Shown here piece after piece: positions 45,212 to 54,742 of a stretch of 64,000 nt of DNA. Made by a program: the position numbers and the translations under genes. The notes under the pieces are model-generated. The model was not told where the DNA came from. It made no database searches and saw nothing but the letters and a program-made list of their open reading frames with translations. Location of the stretch: positions 62,001-126,000 of the forward strand of contig CANMIH010000007.1 in the NCBI GenBank assembly GCA_947497905.1, given 5' to 3'. Source of the stretch: an uncultured Pelagimonas sp. Its GTDB lineage: Bacteria; Pseudomonadota; Alphaproteobacteria; Rhodobacterales; Rhodobacteraceae. Every line of letters begins with the position of its first letter. Within the stretch, counting starts at the first letter, position 1.

Positions 45212-46219
45212 TTATCCTTCCATATCCTGGATCGTGACCGGTTGACCGGCATTGGCTGCGGATTGACGAGTGGCGGCCCAGAGGCGCGCGAATTCGATGT
45301 TCCGGGCAATCGGTGAGGGGTTTTCGATGCGGCCAGCGCAGACATCGATGAACAGGTCGATCAACTGACGGGCCGGGCCCGAAGACAGTTCGCGTTCGCC
45401 CGAGGCATCCCGCACGATTGTTGCGCGCTTCCCCCAGGGATCGACTGTGAGAACGGCTGTTTCGCAAAACAAAGTCAGCTGTCCCAGACAAGGCGGTGCT
45501 GTATCACCACAAGCAGTCAGGCTGACCAGAGCACCGTTCTGCATGCGACCTGACAAAGCGGCAGAGATTTCAACGCCGGGCTTTTTCTCGCTGAATTGAG
45601 CAGAGACGCTTTCAATGCCACAGCCCGCGACATCGATGATCGCGTTCAGAGCATGGCTTCCGCTGTCGAGCAGAAAACCACCACCAGAAATCTCAGGATT
45701 CTGTTTCCAATGGCCGTCGTAGAGACCAGCCCAATTCTCTGAAACCAGTGCTGAGATGGTGTGGATCCGACCAAAGTCACCTGCAGCCAGTGCCTCTGAT
45801 GTCACCCGCAGATGCGGCGACAGCGATCCGTTGAAGGCCACCACAAGTGTGGCCCCGCTGGTTTCCGCAGCCGCCTCAATAGCGCGCGCATCGGCCAGAT
45901 CAAAAGCCATGGGTTTTTCAAGCAAAACGTTTTTGCCCGCAAGCAGCGCCGTCTTGGCCTGTTCCGCGTGAAAGGCGTGTGGTGTGGCAATGTAGATGGC
46001 ATCCACTGTTTCACCGTGATCCGCCAATAGGGCCTCAAGGCTATCGGCCTGCACGGGTGGGGTGGGAAAGCTCTTGGCAAAACGGTCAAATTGCGGCGCA
46101 TTGGGTTCAACCCCGGCCACAACGTCGACTCGCCCTGCGGTCTGCCATTTCACCACTTGCTCGGTGGCGATATGGCCGCAGCCAACCACCCCGAGGCGCA
46201 AAACTGTCGCTTCGGTCAT
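45212..46219 (-). CDS. Gfo/Idh/MocA-family oxidoreductase (ThuB-like context)
   Basis: A 335-residue NAD(P)-dependent dehydrogenase with Rossmann loop GVVGCGHIATEQ and E101-K102-P103 (LLEKPMA). It also has the GGGFLLDSGSHALNAIIDVAG segment holding active-site residues. It is adjacent to a ThuA gene, as ThuB is, so oxidation of a glycoside at C3 is a reasonable prediction. AAGGA lies before the ATG. The exact sugar is unknown. Confidence 0.87.
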   Translation of the reverse strand: MTEATVLRLGVVGCGHIATEQVVKWQTAGRVDVVAGVEPNAPQFDRFAKSFPTPPVQADSLEALLADHGETVDAIYIATPHAFHAEQAKTALLAGKNVLLEKPMAFDLADARAIEAAAETSGATLVVAFNGSLSPHLRVTSEALAAGDFGRIHTISALVSENWAGLYDGHWKQNPEISGGGFLLDSGSHALNAIIDVAGCGIESVSAQFSEKKPGVEISAALSGRMQNGALVSLTACGDTAPPCLGQLTLFCETAVLTVDPWGKRATIVRDASGERELSSGPARQLIDLFIDVCAGRIENPSPIARNIEFARLWAATRQSAANAGQPVTIQDMEG

Positions 46220-46243
46220 ATAATTTTCCTTGTTTGAAGGGGA

Positions 46244-47443
46244 TCAGGCCCCGGCGTTGATCGCGTCGAGCACGTCCAAAAGCTGGTGGGGCAATTTGAT
46301 TTCGAAATCTGGCTTCTCAGCCTCGTTGGCAGGCTCAGTTGGATAATTTTTGGTCCAGCTGATCCAGACAGAACGCATGCCCAACCGGTTGGCCCCCGCG
46401 ATGTCGCGCTCAAGATTGTTGCCCACCATGACACAGCCCGCATGGTCTGCTTCAGTCAGCCCAAGGCCATCTACAGCGGTGAGAAACATTTTGGGGTCAG
46501 GTTTGTGGACACCCACTTCCTCTGAGATCGAGCGCATGTCGAAATCGTCCCAAAACCCCATTGCCTTGTGAACATTCTCAAAACTCTCAGTCAGCCCATC
46601 TGCCACGAGGGCAACAAGATATCCGCGTTTTTTCAACTCAGCCACCAAGCGATCCCCACCGGGGATGGGGTTGGCCTGCAACACCAATTCGCCTTCGACA
46701 AAGACCTGACTGTCTTCGTCGATCAGAGTGTCCCCGCTGTCGAGGAAAACGGCTTTCACCCCTTTGGCTTCACCACGTAACCGGGTCAGCTGGGACAGAA
46801 CGCGACCTGGAATAGAGGCCAGAAGGTCCTTCCAAGGCATCAAAGGAACATCGCACAGATCAACTTTTTGATCGAACCGGAAGCTGGGTTTGAACGCCTG
46901 AGATTGCAGATACTGACGCGCCAGGTGGCGGTCATAAATGGTCAAATCATCCAAGGCACCGTTCAACAGGGCAGGCACCAGAATATCGGCGTCGCCGGCT
47001 TCATCTCCGCACCACAGAGTTGTGATAGCAAAGTTGGCTCGCAGGGGCTCGGGGTCCGCGGCGAAGGCATGTTTGCCGGGCTCAGAATACAATGTCACCC
47101 GGCCATCCTCGAGCGGCAGCGCACCCAAGCGGGACATCTCGCCGATATAGCCGTGCGCCGAGCTTTCTACCCGCATCACCAGATCCTCGGCGTCGAGGTA
47201 GACCCAAATATGCTCAAGCTCATACAGGTGTTGAATGTCCCAATCCCACCAGATGGCATATTCGATGGCTTTGGCTGCGCCCTTAAGCACCACATCGTGG
47301 TTGGCAGAAACCGATGGTGCATCGGCTGTGTAAACCGTGTAGCCAACCGCCTGCGGCAAAAACGGTTCGTTTCTGTCAAAGCGGATCACAGGCAGGTGTT
47401 GGCTCACCACATCAGATATGGGAGCGGACGTCGTGGAGGTCAT
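46244..47443 (-). CDS. Two-domain protein: unknown N-terminal domain plus HAD-superfamily hydrolase
   Basis: A 399-residue protein. The C-terminal half is a HAD phosphatase-like domain with nucleophile motif LDSGDTLID (Asp235, Asp238), HKPDPKMF with the conserved Lys, and VMVGNNLERDIAGANRLGM with the magnesium acid. Residues 1-215 form a separate domain rich in Trp and acidic residues (YAIWWDWDIQHLYELEHIWV, then YLD) that I cannot assign; it looks like a beta-sandwich. The ATG at 47443 follows AAGGAG; an in-frame TTG at 47470 is less likely. It sits inside the glycoside operon and may dephosphorylate a sugar phosphate. Confidence 0.75.
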   Translation of the reverse strand: MTSTTSAPISDVVSQHLPVIRFDRNEPFLPQAVGYTVYTADAPSVSANHDVVLKGAAKAIEYAIWWDWDIQHLYELEHIWVYLDAEDLVMRVESSAHGYIGEMSRLGALPLEDGRVTLYSEPGKHAFAADPEPLRANFAITTLWCGDEAGDADILVPALLNGALDDLTIYDRHLARQYLQSQAFKPSFRFDQKVDLCDVPLMPWKDLLASIPGRVLSQLTRLRGEAKGVKAVFLDSGDTLIDEDSQVFVEGELVLQANPIPGGDRLVAELKKRGYLVALVADGLTESFENVHKAMGFWDDFDMRSISEEVGVHKPDPKMFLTAVDGLGLTEADHAGCVMVGNNLERDIAGANRLGMRSVWISWTKNYPTEPANEAEKPDFEIKLPHQLLDVLDAINAGA

Positions 47444-47473
47444 GAGGCTGTTTTCTCCTTCTTGGACCAAAGG

Positions 47474-48526
47474 TCAGATCGATAGAATTGGGGTGCGGCG
47501 CGGATGTGAAACTGAGCTGCGTTCACAGAGCTTCACCGGCAGAACCATCTGGCGCGGTTGCATGTCCGGGTCGCGGATGGCTGCAATCAAAGTGCGGGCG
47601 GCTTCGGCGCCCATATCCGCAATGGGCTGTGCCACGGTTGTCAGCGGCGGAACCAGCGTCTCGCCAAGTGGCAAACCGTCATAACCCAAGATCGAGATGT
47701 CATCAGGAATGCTCAGCCCGAGATCCATAACCGCATGCATTGCTCCAATGGCTGATGTGTCGGTCAGAGCGAAAATTGCAGTAATCTCTGGATGTTGGCG
47801 GAGCAGGGCCGTGGCGTTTTCATAGCCAAGTTCGTAACGTGACAGATCGGTTGGGGGGGCCAGGTGTATGTTTTCTTCAATCCCATGATCCCGGGCCACT
47901 TCAAGCAATCCTCGCAGACGAAGGCTAGCGGATCGTTCATGACGTGCGTCCTGGTCGTTGCGGGTGGCCACAACACCAACGTGACGGTGTCCCTGGGCTA
48001 CAAGATGTTCCATGCCAAGCCTGCCGCCACCGAGGTTGTCGCAAATCACAAAATTATCTGACCGGCGGCTGCCAACGGCCATGTCGATATAGACGGTCTG
48101 CATATCGTGACTGTGCATGCGTCGGATATTGCGTATCGTTTCAGTCATAGAGGTGGTCGGCCGCACAATGGCGCCGGCCGCGCGCATTTCAACCATAGCC
48201 TGAACATAGCTACGCTCGTGTTCGGAACTGCTTCGGGTACAGCAGGTCAAAAGCTGAAACCCCTCAGACTGCATGACCTCTTCCACTGCCGAGTACAGCA
48301 TGGTGGCAAAAGGTGATTTGTGGTTGTCGAGAAACAGCGCCACGAGGTTCGAAGTGCGCCCGCGTAGGCTCGCTGCGAGACGGTTCGGGCGATATCCCAG
48401 CTCGGCAACAACACCAAGCACTCGGTCGCGCGTGGCGGCACTCACACCGCCCCCATCATTCACAACCCGCGACACAGTGGCGATAGACACGCCTGCGGCT
48501 TTGGCCACATCCCGAATGCTGCTCAT
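47474..48526 (-). CDS. LacI-family transcriptional regulator (within the transporter operon)
   Basis: A 350-residue LacI regulator with helix-turn-helix IRDVAKAAGVSIATVSRVVN and a sugar-binding-type C-terminal domain. Its ATG overlaps the upstream ATPase stop (ATGA), so it is expressed with the transporter and could give feedback control. A second LacI gene is divergent from the same operon at 55077. Confidence 0.9.
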   Translation of the reverse strand: MSSIRDVAKAAGVSIATVSRVVNDGGGVSAATRDRVLGVVAELGYRPNRLAASLRGRTSNLVALFLDNHKSPFATMLYSAVEEVMQSEGFQLLTCCTRSSSEHERSYVQAMVEMRAAGAIVRPTTSMTETIRNIRRMHSHDMQTVYIDMAVGSRRSDNFVICDNLGGGRLGMEHLVAQGHRHVGVVATRNDQDARHERSASLRLRGLLEVARDHGIEENIHLAPPTDLSRYELGYENATALLRQHPEITAIFALTDTSAIGAMHAVMDLGLSIPDDISILGYDGLPLGETLVPPLTTVAQPIADMGAEAARTLIAAIRDPDMQPRQMVLPVKLCERSSVSHPRRTPILSI

Positions 48527-50580
48527 GCCTGGTTCACCGCAACTGTTGCGCCCTGCACCACATCCTCAAAATGACAGGCAAGCGATCGGCCATCGGCCAT
48601 TTCGGTCAGGGCGGGATCTGTTTGATTACAGATTTCAGTGGCATAGCGGCATCGTGGCGCAAAGGGGCAGCCCGGCGGCAGGTTCAGAGGATCAGGTACA
48701 TTGCCGTCAAGCCGAAGTTTGTCATCGTCCCGCCGGCTGCGCGGAGTTGGTTCCAAGATCGCACCAATCAGTGCCTCGGTGTAAGGGTGACGCGGGTGGT
48801 CAAAGACCTGCGCGGTTTCTCCAAGCTCGACGATGCGCCCCGCATACATCACCGCAACACGGTCGCCGACATGGGCCACAACACTCAGATCGTGGCTGAT
48901 GAAGATATAGGTCAGTCCCAGCTCTTCCTGCAACTCTTTCATCAGATTGAGGATCTGTGCCTGCACCGAGACATCCAGCGCGGACACAGATTCATCGGCA
49001 ATCACCAATTTCGGATGCGGCGCCAAGGCGCGGGCAATGCCAATCCTCTGACGCTGGCCACCGGAAAAGGCATGTGGATAGCGTTTGAGAAAGCTGGGAT
49101 CAAAACCTACCTGTGTCATGATCTCACGGACCCGGGCTTCAATGGCGGATTTCTCCGTAAGATCATCCCCCATACGCAGCACTTCGGCGACAATATCGAA
49201 AACGGTCATGCGCGGGTTGAGCGAAGAATTCGGATCCTGAAAGATCATGCGCAGATCTTTCCAATGGGGCCGAAGGGCTTTGTCCGAGAGCCCCGCCAGG
49301 TCCGTCGGCGTTCCATGCGGAGCAAAGGTGATCTGGCCTGCAGAGGGGCTATGCAGCCCCATAATGGTTTGACCCAGCGTGGATTTACCGCAACCGGATT
49401 CCCCAACCAATCCAAGAGTTTCGCCCTGCCAGAGATCAAGCGAAACACCGTTCAGCGCTTTGACATGGGTCTTGACCCGGTTGAACAATCCACCCCGGAC
49501 GGGAAAGTGCTTTGCTACATTGCGCAGACGTAGGATCGGCTGACCGCCGCGATCGATCTGGCGCGGAGCCTCGGCGACGGCGGTGTGATCATTCGCTTGT
49601 TCGGCAATCGGGTTGAAACAGCGTAGCCCGTGACCGTTGGGCTGATCCACCAATTGCGGGCGTTCAACGCCACACTGGGGTAAAGCCTGTGCACAACGGG
49701 CCTGAAACGCACAGCCTGAGGGACGGTCGAACAAAGACGGCACGGTTCCTTGAATGGTGTGAAGCTTACCGCGCTGACGACCGGGCAGGGAGGCCAAAAG
49801 CCCACGTGTATAGGGGTGCTGTGGGTTGGTGAGGATGTCATCAACCGTGCCGCGTTCCACCACGTTCCCGAGATACATAATCACCACTTCGTCCGCGATA
49901 TCGGCCACCACGCCCAGATCGTGGGTGATAAACAGCATCGACATCTCACGCTGTTTCTGGAGATCGCGCATCAGATCGAGAATGATTGCCTGTGTGGTTA
50001 CATCGAGCGCAGTGGTCGGCTCATCCGCAATCAACAGACGCGGGTTCGATACCAGTGCCATAGCAATCATCGCGCGCTGGCGCATGCCACCTGACATCTC
50101 AAATGTGTAAGCGTCAAAGCGTTTTTCTGGGTTCGGCAGGCCTACCTGTCCCAGCACTTCGATGGCGCGCACGCGGGCCTCGTCTTTGCTGTAAGACCCA
50201 TGCCAATGCAGCACCTCGGTGATCTGGTTGCCAATAGTATAGAGCGGTGACAGGGCGGTCATCGGTTCCTGGTAGATCATTGAGATCTCGTTGCCCTGAA
50301 CCGATTTAATCGCTTTGGAGGTCGCAGATCCCTGCGCCAAATCCATCACATCCCCATCAGCGCGGTGATAGAGCATTGCCCCCTGATCAATCGACGCGTG
50401 ATGATCGAGAATGCGCAACAGGGCTTTGGCCGTCACAGATTTCCCGCAGCCAGATTCACCCACCAGACAGACGGTTTTGCCCGCTGGGATGTCAAAGCTG
50501 ACCTTGTCCAATGCGGTGACTTTGCCGTCGTCGCCGCTGAAGGAAATCGAAAGATCGCGGACTGAAAGTAGAGATGTCAT
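48523..50580 (-). CDS. Fused Opp/Dpp-type ABC transporter ATPase (two nucleotide-binding domains)
   Basis: A 685-residue protein with two complete ATPase domains joined head to tail. The first (DppD-like) has Walker A GESGCGKSV and signature MSGGMRQRAMIAM. The second (from about 350, DppF-like) has GESGCGKST and FSGGQRQRIGIARAL. Each ends in an oligopeptide-transporter C-terminal domain with a cysteine-rich segment (CAFQARCAQALPQC; CPFAPRCRYATEIC). AAGGAG precedes the ATG at 50580; a GTG at 50583 is an alternative. It powers the two permeases upstream. Confidence 0.93.
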   Translation of the reverse strand: MTSLLSVRDLSISFSGDDGKVTALDKVSFDIPAGKTVCLVGESGCGKSVTAKALLRILDHHASIDQGAMLYHRADGDVMDLAQGSATSKAIKSVQGNEISMIYQEPMTALSPLYTIGNQITEVLHWHGSYSKDEARVRAIEVLGQVGLPNPEKRFDAYTFEMSGGMRQRAMIAMALVSNPRLLIADEPTTALDVTTQAIILDLMRDLQKQREMSMLFITHDLGVVADIADEVVIMYLGNVVERGTVDDILTNPQHPYTRGLLASLPGRQRGKLHTIQGTVPSLFDRPSGCAFQARCAQALPQCGVERPQLVDQPNGHGLRCFNPIAEQANDHTAVAEAPRQIDRGGQPILRLRNVAKHFPVRGGLFNRVKTHVKALNGVSLDLWQGETLGLVGESGCGKSTLGQTIMGLHSPSAGQITFAPHGTPTDLAGLSDKALRPHWKDLRMIFQDPNSSLNPRMTVFDIVAEVLRMGDDLTEKSAIEARVREIMTQVGFDPSFLKRYPHAFSGGQRQRIGIARALAPHPKLVIADESVSALDVSVQAQILNLMKELQEELGLTYIFISHDLSVVAHVGDRVAVMYAGRIVELGETAQVFDHPRHPYTEALIGAILEPTPRSRRDDDKLRLDGNVPDPLNLPPGCPFAPRCRYATEICNQTDPALTEMADGRSLACHFEDVVQGATVAVNQA

Positions 50581-50593
50581 CACTCAGATCTCC

Positions 50594-51694
50594 TTATGTT
50601 GCATAGGGGTCCGCGGCATCGCGTAGCCCATCACCGAGAAAGTTCAGCGCAAGAACGGCAACCACCACCATAAAACCGGGCCAGAACAACCATGGGGCCG
50701 TGGAAATGGCGCGAATGTTCTGAGCTTCTTGCAGAAGAACGCCCCAGCTCACCACGGGCTGTTGAAGTCCGATGCCCAGAAAGGACAGCGAGGTTTCGGC
50801 GACGATCATGCCGGGGATCGCAAGGGTCACCACCGCGATGATGTGGCTGGCAAAGCTTGGCATCATGTGGCGCACCAGAACCCGTGGTACAGAACAGCCA
50901 TCCAACCGTGCCGCTTTGACAAAGTCCTCGGTCTTGAGGGACAGGAACTTACCCCGGACCACACGCGCCAACCCGGTCCAGCCAATGATCGACAAGATGA
51001 CCGTGATGAGGAGATAGGTCTGCACAGGCGGTGTACTCGCTGGAATAGCGGCGGCCAAACCGATCCACAGCGGGATCGAGGGCAGGGATTGTAGAAACTC
51101 GATGACCCGTTGGACCACAAGATCCACCCAGCCGCCGAAGTATCCCGACGCGCCGCCCAAGAGCACACCAAGCACAAGGCTGAGCGTCACACCCACCAGA
51201 CCAATCGACATCGATACGCGGGTGCCGTAGATCATCCGGCTTAGCACATCGCGGCCCAAACGGTCCGCACCCAAAAGGTAAATGCGATCGCGTGACTTCA
51301 CTGGCCCAAACAGATGGCGCTCGGTCGGGATCAGGCCCAGAAGCTTGTAATCATGCCCTTTCACAAAGAACCCAACCGGGATCACCTTGTGCGGGTTTTC
51401 CTCAAAGGTCCGACGACCTGAATCGTAATCGATCTTGGTTTTGTATCCCAAAACATGGGGTTGAAAGCTGCTGTTGCCCTCTTTGTCCGTCACAAAGAAA
51501 TGCAGGCTTTGAGGCGGTGCATAGGTGTTGCGTGGGGAGATGGCATTGGGGTCTGCTGGTGCGAGGAACTCGGCAAAGACAGCCACTAAATAAATCGCGG
51601 CAGTGACCAAAAGCCCGGCAAACCCCAGTTTATGTTTACGGAACCGTCGCCAGATCAGGCGCCACTGGCCGTCATAGTCTGCGTTATGCGCCAT
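50594..51694 (-). CDS. Opp/Dpp-type ABC transporter permease C
   Basis: A 366-residue permease with an N-terminal OppC-like helix, a long extracytoplasmic insertion of roughly residues 55-130 (containing HFFVTDKEGNSSFQPHVLGY), then DRLGRDVLSRMIYGTRVSM and the five-helix core. The insertion makes it about 65 residues longer than DppC. GGAGG precedes the ATG. The gene begins 1 nt after the partner permease ends. Confidence 0.9.
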   Translation of the reverse strand: MAHNADYDGQWRLIWRRFRKHKLGFAGLLVTAAIYLVAVFAEFLAPADPNAISPRNTYAPPQSLHFFVTDKEGNSSFQPHVLGYKTKIDYDSGRRTFEENPHKVIPVGFFVKGHDYKLLGLIPTERHLFGPVKSRDRIYLLGADRLGRDVLSRMIYGTRVSMSIGLVGVTLSLVLGVLLGGASGYFGGWVDLVVQRVIEFLQSLPSIPLWIGLAAAIPASTPPVQTYLLITVILSIIGWTGLARVVRGKFLSLKTEDFVKAARLDGCSVPRVLVRHMMPSFASHIIAVVTLAIPGMIVAETSLSFLGIGLQQPVVSWGVLLQEAQNIRAISTAPWLFWPGFMVVVAVLALNFLGDGLRDAADPYAT

Positions 51695-51695
51695 A

Positions 51696-52697
51696 TCAGG
51701 AGCCTCCGCTCAGTTCACGGCGGATCCGCGGATCCAGCCAGGCCAGAAGAATGTCGGAAAACAGCGTGCCAATAACGGTCATAAAGCCGAGGAACATGAT
51801 CAGTGTGGCGGCGAGGTACATGTCTTCCTGTTTGAGCGCTTCGAGCAGCAACGGCCCGGTGGTCTGCAGCCCCAGAACCACCGACACGATGGTCGAGCCC
51901 GAGACGATCTGAACAAAGATTTCGTTCAGCGAGGACACAAAGGGATTGAGCGCGTGGCGCACGGGGTACTTAGCCAGTACCCGATGCTCGGGCATGCCTT
52001 TGGCGCGGGCAGTTGTGACATAGGGACGGTGCAGTTCATCCAGGAGATTGGCGCGGATGGTGCGGATCACCGCGGCTGTTCCGGCGGTGCCCAGTACAAT
52101 CATTGGAATCCAGATATGTGCCATCAAGTCACCAAACTTGGCCAAGCTCCAGGGTGCGTCGATGTATTCAGGAGAGAACAGGCCTCCAACACTTAGCCCA
52201 AGATAGCGGAACGAAATGTAGAGCAGCGCCAGCGCCAGCAGAAAGTTGGGGACCGCGAGGCCGATAAACCCAAAGAAGGTAAAGACATAATCGCCCAACG
52301 AATATTTGCGCACGGCGGAATAGATGCCAATGGGAATGGCGACAATCCAGATGAAGACAAGCGTCAGGATCGACAGCAGCGAGGTGAGGCCCAGCCTGTC
52401 CCAAATCAGCTGGTCAACAGGCAGGGAGTAGAAAAAAGAGGTGCCAAAATCGCCACGGCTGACCATGCCCCAAACCCAATCCGCATATTGGATTAGCAAA
52501 GGACGGTTTAACCCATAGGCCTCACGAAGCGCGCCGATTTCGGCATCGGTCATGCGATCGCCATCTTGGGCCGCTGTGGCCGCGATACGATCGACAAAAT
52601 CGCCCGGAGGCAGGGTGATAATCAGGAAGGCCACAAAAGAGATTGCAACCATGGTGGGGATCATCAAGAGCGCTCTCTTGATCATAAACTGACCCAT
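51696..52697 (-). CDS. Opp/Dpp-type ABC transporter permease B
   Basis: A 333-residue DppB/OppB-like membrane protein with the N-terminal FVAFLIITLPPGDF motif, about six helices and a cytoplasmic EAA-like loop (TTARAKGMPEHRVLAKYP). AAGGACGGG stands before the ATG. It follows the binding-protein gene after a 90-nt spacer holding a strong hairpin. Confidence 0.92.
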   Translation of the reverse strand: MGQFMIKRALLMIPTMVAISFVAFLIITLPPGDFVDRIAATAAQDGDRMTDAEIGALREAYGLNRPLLIQYADWVWGMVSRGDFGTSFFYSLPVDQLIWDRLGLTSLLSILTLVFIWIVAIPIGIYSAVRKYSLGDYVFTFFGFIGLAVPNFLLALALLYISFRYLGLSVGGLFSPEYIDAPWSLAKFGDLMAHIWIPMIVLGTAGTAAVIRTIRANLLDELHRPYVTTARAKGMPEHRVLAKYPVRHALNPFVSSLNEIFVQIVSGSTIVSVVLGLQTTGPLLLEALKQEDMYLAATLIMFLGFMTVIGTLFSDILLAWLDPRIRRELSGGS

Positions 52698-52731
52698 ATC
52701 CCGTCCTTTTTCAGGTGGTCTTGAACGTGAT

Positions 52732-52764
52732 GGGCGGGCCCAGCCAAACCGGCTGGATCCGCCC
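52732..52764 (-). terminator. Intra-operon hairpin between binding protein and permease genes
   Basis: Outer stem GGGCGG/CCGCCC (52732-52737, 52759-52764) and inner stem CCAGCC/GGCTGG (52740-52745, 52751-52756) form a GC-rich hairpin in the spacer after the binding-protein stop. Such hairpins often attenuate the operon or protect the 3' end of the upstream message, giving more binding protein than permease. Confidence 0.5.
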
Positions 52765-52786
52765 TAACTCGGGAGGAGACCCTGAG

Positions 52787-54742
52787 TTATTCTTTGATCC
52801 AGAAGGTGGCGAAATCGACCGGCGATGGCCCCGGATAGAGCCAGCCTTCCAGAAGCGTATCAGGCACGTTCTGCAGACGGTTCGACACCGAACGATATCC
52901 GCCACCGGGAAGCGCGACGCCGAAGGTGATGAATTCATCTGCGGCGATGCTGTTGAACTCATCCATCAGCGCGGTCTGCGCGTCAGCGGTGCGCAGCGGG
53001 ATCTCATCGCGGATCTCGAACATGCGGGTTACGTTGGCGGGTGGCTCCACCGGTGTCACACCGTCCGCAGGCACAAAGCTCGCGTCCAGAGACTTGGCGT
53101 ACCAGGCATCCCAATTGTCCCAGTTGGCATACCCACCAAGGTTGGTGAACCGCTCTAGGTTGACTACTGGGAACTGGCCACAGCCGTTTTCACCCACCCA
53201 GAGGAAAATCTCACGATCAGGATCCGCGCGGCGTGCCTGACCAATTTCATCTGAATGTACATCCAGCACAACCTTCAGGCCAAGCTCGGCCCAGTTGGCG
53301 CTGATGATCTGCATCATATCGACCCAATCCGGGCGGAAGCCCTGGTTGATATGCACGGTAAACTCAAAGGGTTTGCCATCGGGACCAACCCGCATGCCAT
53401 CCGCACCCATTGGCAGGATCTTGTCGAGATGTTCGGCTGCCAGATCGGGGTCGAACTCGGTATACTGACGCGCCAGATCTTCATTGTAGAAAGGCGATTC
53501 AGGGCGCGCGCCAATCTGATAGGGTTCACCCTGGCCCAGATAGACCGCATCGATCACCGCCTCGCGGTCCATGCCAAGCGACAGACCAATGCGGAAATCT
53601 TTGTTCTGGAACACCTCGGCTTTCACAGGATCCGGGTGGCTCATCGACGTCATGAACTGGGCGTTGTTGTAGTTACAGCTGTTGGCTGTCACCAGACGAT
53701 AATCACCGCGTTCTTTGTTGTCGAAGAACACTGCGCGGTTGGGTGGGGTCGACACATTGCGGGGGGACAGGTCAATCTCGCCCTGGATCACCCGTAACAG
53801 CGCAACTTCAGGATCAGAGGACAGAACAAAGCTGCGCTCATCGATATAGGGCAGTTGGTTACAGTCGCTGTCGACCTTCCAATAATAGGCATTGCGCTCG
53901 AATGTGAACCGCTCTTTGCCTGCGGGACTATCCGTGGGTACCCAGGCATGGATGCTGGGCCGTGCCGGATCATAGTACTCCGCGTTCTGACCGTAGGTGC
54001 CAACCCGGCCGATCCACCACTGCGTGTAATCTGAGGCACCCGCCTCTTCCATCATCTGCGCCACACCGTCGGGGTTCAGGCCTTTGATGAACTGGCTGTG
54101 GTAATGTTCGGCAAACTGCACCACGCGCTGACCATAGGGCGAGGCCATATCGAGCAGGAACACCCCGTTTGGCGAGGACCATTTGAATTCGATGGTGTAG
54201 TCATCAAGCGCAGTTACGGTCGCGGCTTCGCCATTGACCACAAACATCTTGCGCGGGCCTTTGGGGTTGATGTCGGCATTGGTTTCGACATGCTCCCACC
54301 AGAACACGATATCCTGCGCATTGAAATCTTCGCCATCCGACCACTTCATGCCGGGGCGCAAATTGAAGGTATAGGTGGTGGCGTCGTCGCTCACCGACCA
54401 GCTTTCGGCGATGTTTGGCATGACTTCGCCGCCATCAGGTGACCAGCGCACAAGAGGTTCATAGCCATAGCTGCGGAAGTCTCCGATGCGGGTGCCGCCG
54501 TAGTGGCTCACCATCTGGCCGCCATATGAGCCCGTGCCATTGACGCCGTCGCTGACCAGCGGGGCCTGAGGCAAACGAGAGGCAAGGGCCGGAAGGGCTC
54601 CGCTTGCAACCGCGTCATTGAGCATCGGCGCTTGTGTGTACTCTGAGCATTGCTGCGCCAATGCGGATGTCGAAACCAGCATCAAACCGAGCGTTGCAGC
54701 GCCCTGCGCAGCTTTGCGTATTCCTGACCAAGATTGGGTCAT
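52787..54742 (-). CDS. ABC transporter solute-binding protein, family 5
   Basis: A 651-residue periplasmic family 5 binding protein with signal peptide 1-29 (SALA/QQ). The family core includes YEPLVRWSPDGGEVMPNIAE and SWSVSDDATTYTFNLRPGMK, then WSDGEDFNAQDIVFWWEH. It is about 100 residues longer than typical DppA. Three ATGs stand in tandem; the third (54742) has the best spacing to GGAGGAG. Family 5 proteins bind peptides, but also oligosaccharides in many LacI-regulated rhizobial and rhodobacterial systems, which fits this operon. It is the first gene of the minus-strand operon. Confidence 0.9.
   Translation of the reverse strand: MTQSWSGIRKAAQGAATLGLMLVSTSALAQQCSEYTQAPMLNDAVASGALPALASRLPQAPLVSDGVNGTGSYGGQMVSHYGGTRIGDFRSYGYEPLVRWSPDGGEVMPNIAESWSVSDDATTYTFNLRPGMKWSDGEDFNAQDIVFWWEHVETNADINPKGPRKMFVVNGEAATVTALDDYTIEFKWSSPNGVFLLDMASPYGQRVVQFAEHYHSQFIKGLNPDGVAQMMEEAGASDYTQWWIGRVGTYGQNAEYYDPARPSIHAWVPTDSPAGKERFTFERNAYYWKVDSDCNQLPYIDERSFVLSSDPEVALLRVIQGEIDLSPRNVSTPPNRAVFFDNKERGDYRLVTANSCNYNNAQFMTSMSHPDPVKAEVFQNKDFRIGLSLGMDREAVIDAVYLGQGEPYQIGARPESPFYNEDLARQYTEFDPDLAAEHLDKILPMGADGMRVGPDGKPFEFTVHINQGFRPDWVDMMQIISANWAELGLKVVLDVHSDEIGQARRADPDREIFLWVGENGCGQFPVVNLERFTNLGGYANWDNWDAWYAKSLDASFVPADGVTPVEPPANVTRMFEIRDEIPLRTADAQTALMDEFNSIAADEFITFGVALPGGGYRSVSNRLQNVPDTLLEGWLYPGPSPVDFATFWIKE

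Noticed and set aside
46868-47485. 205-codon plus-strand frame
   Set aside because: It is antisense to the N-terminal domain of the HAD protein and has no supporting signals.
48571-49533. 320-codon plus-strand frame
   Set aside because: It is antisense to the double ABC ATPase, whose motifs are complete.
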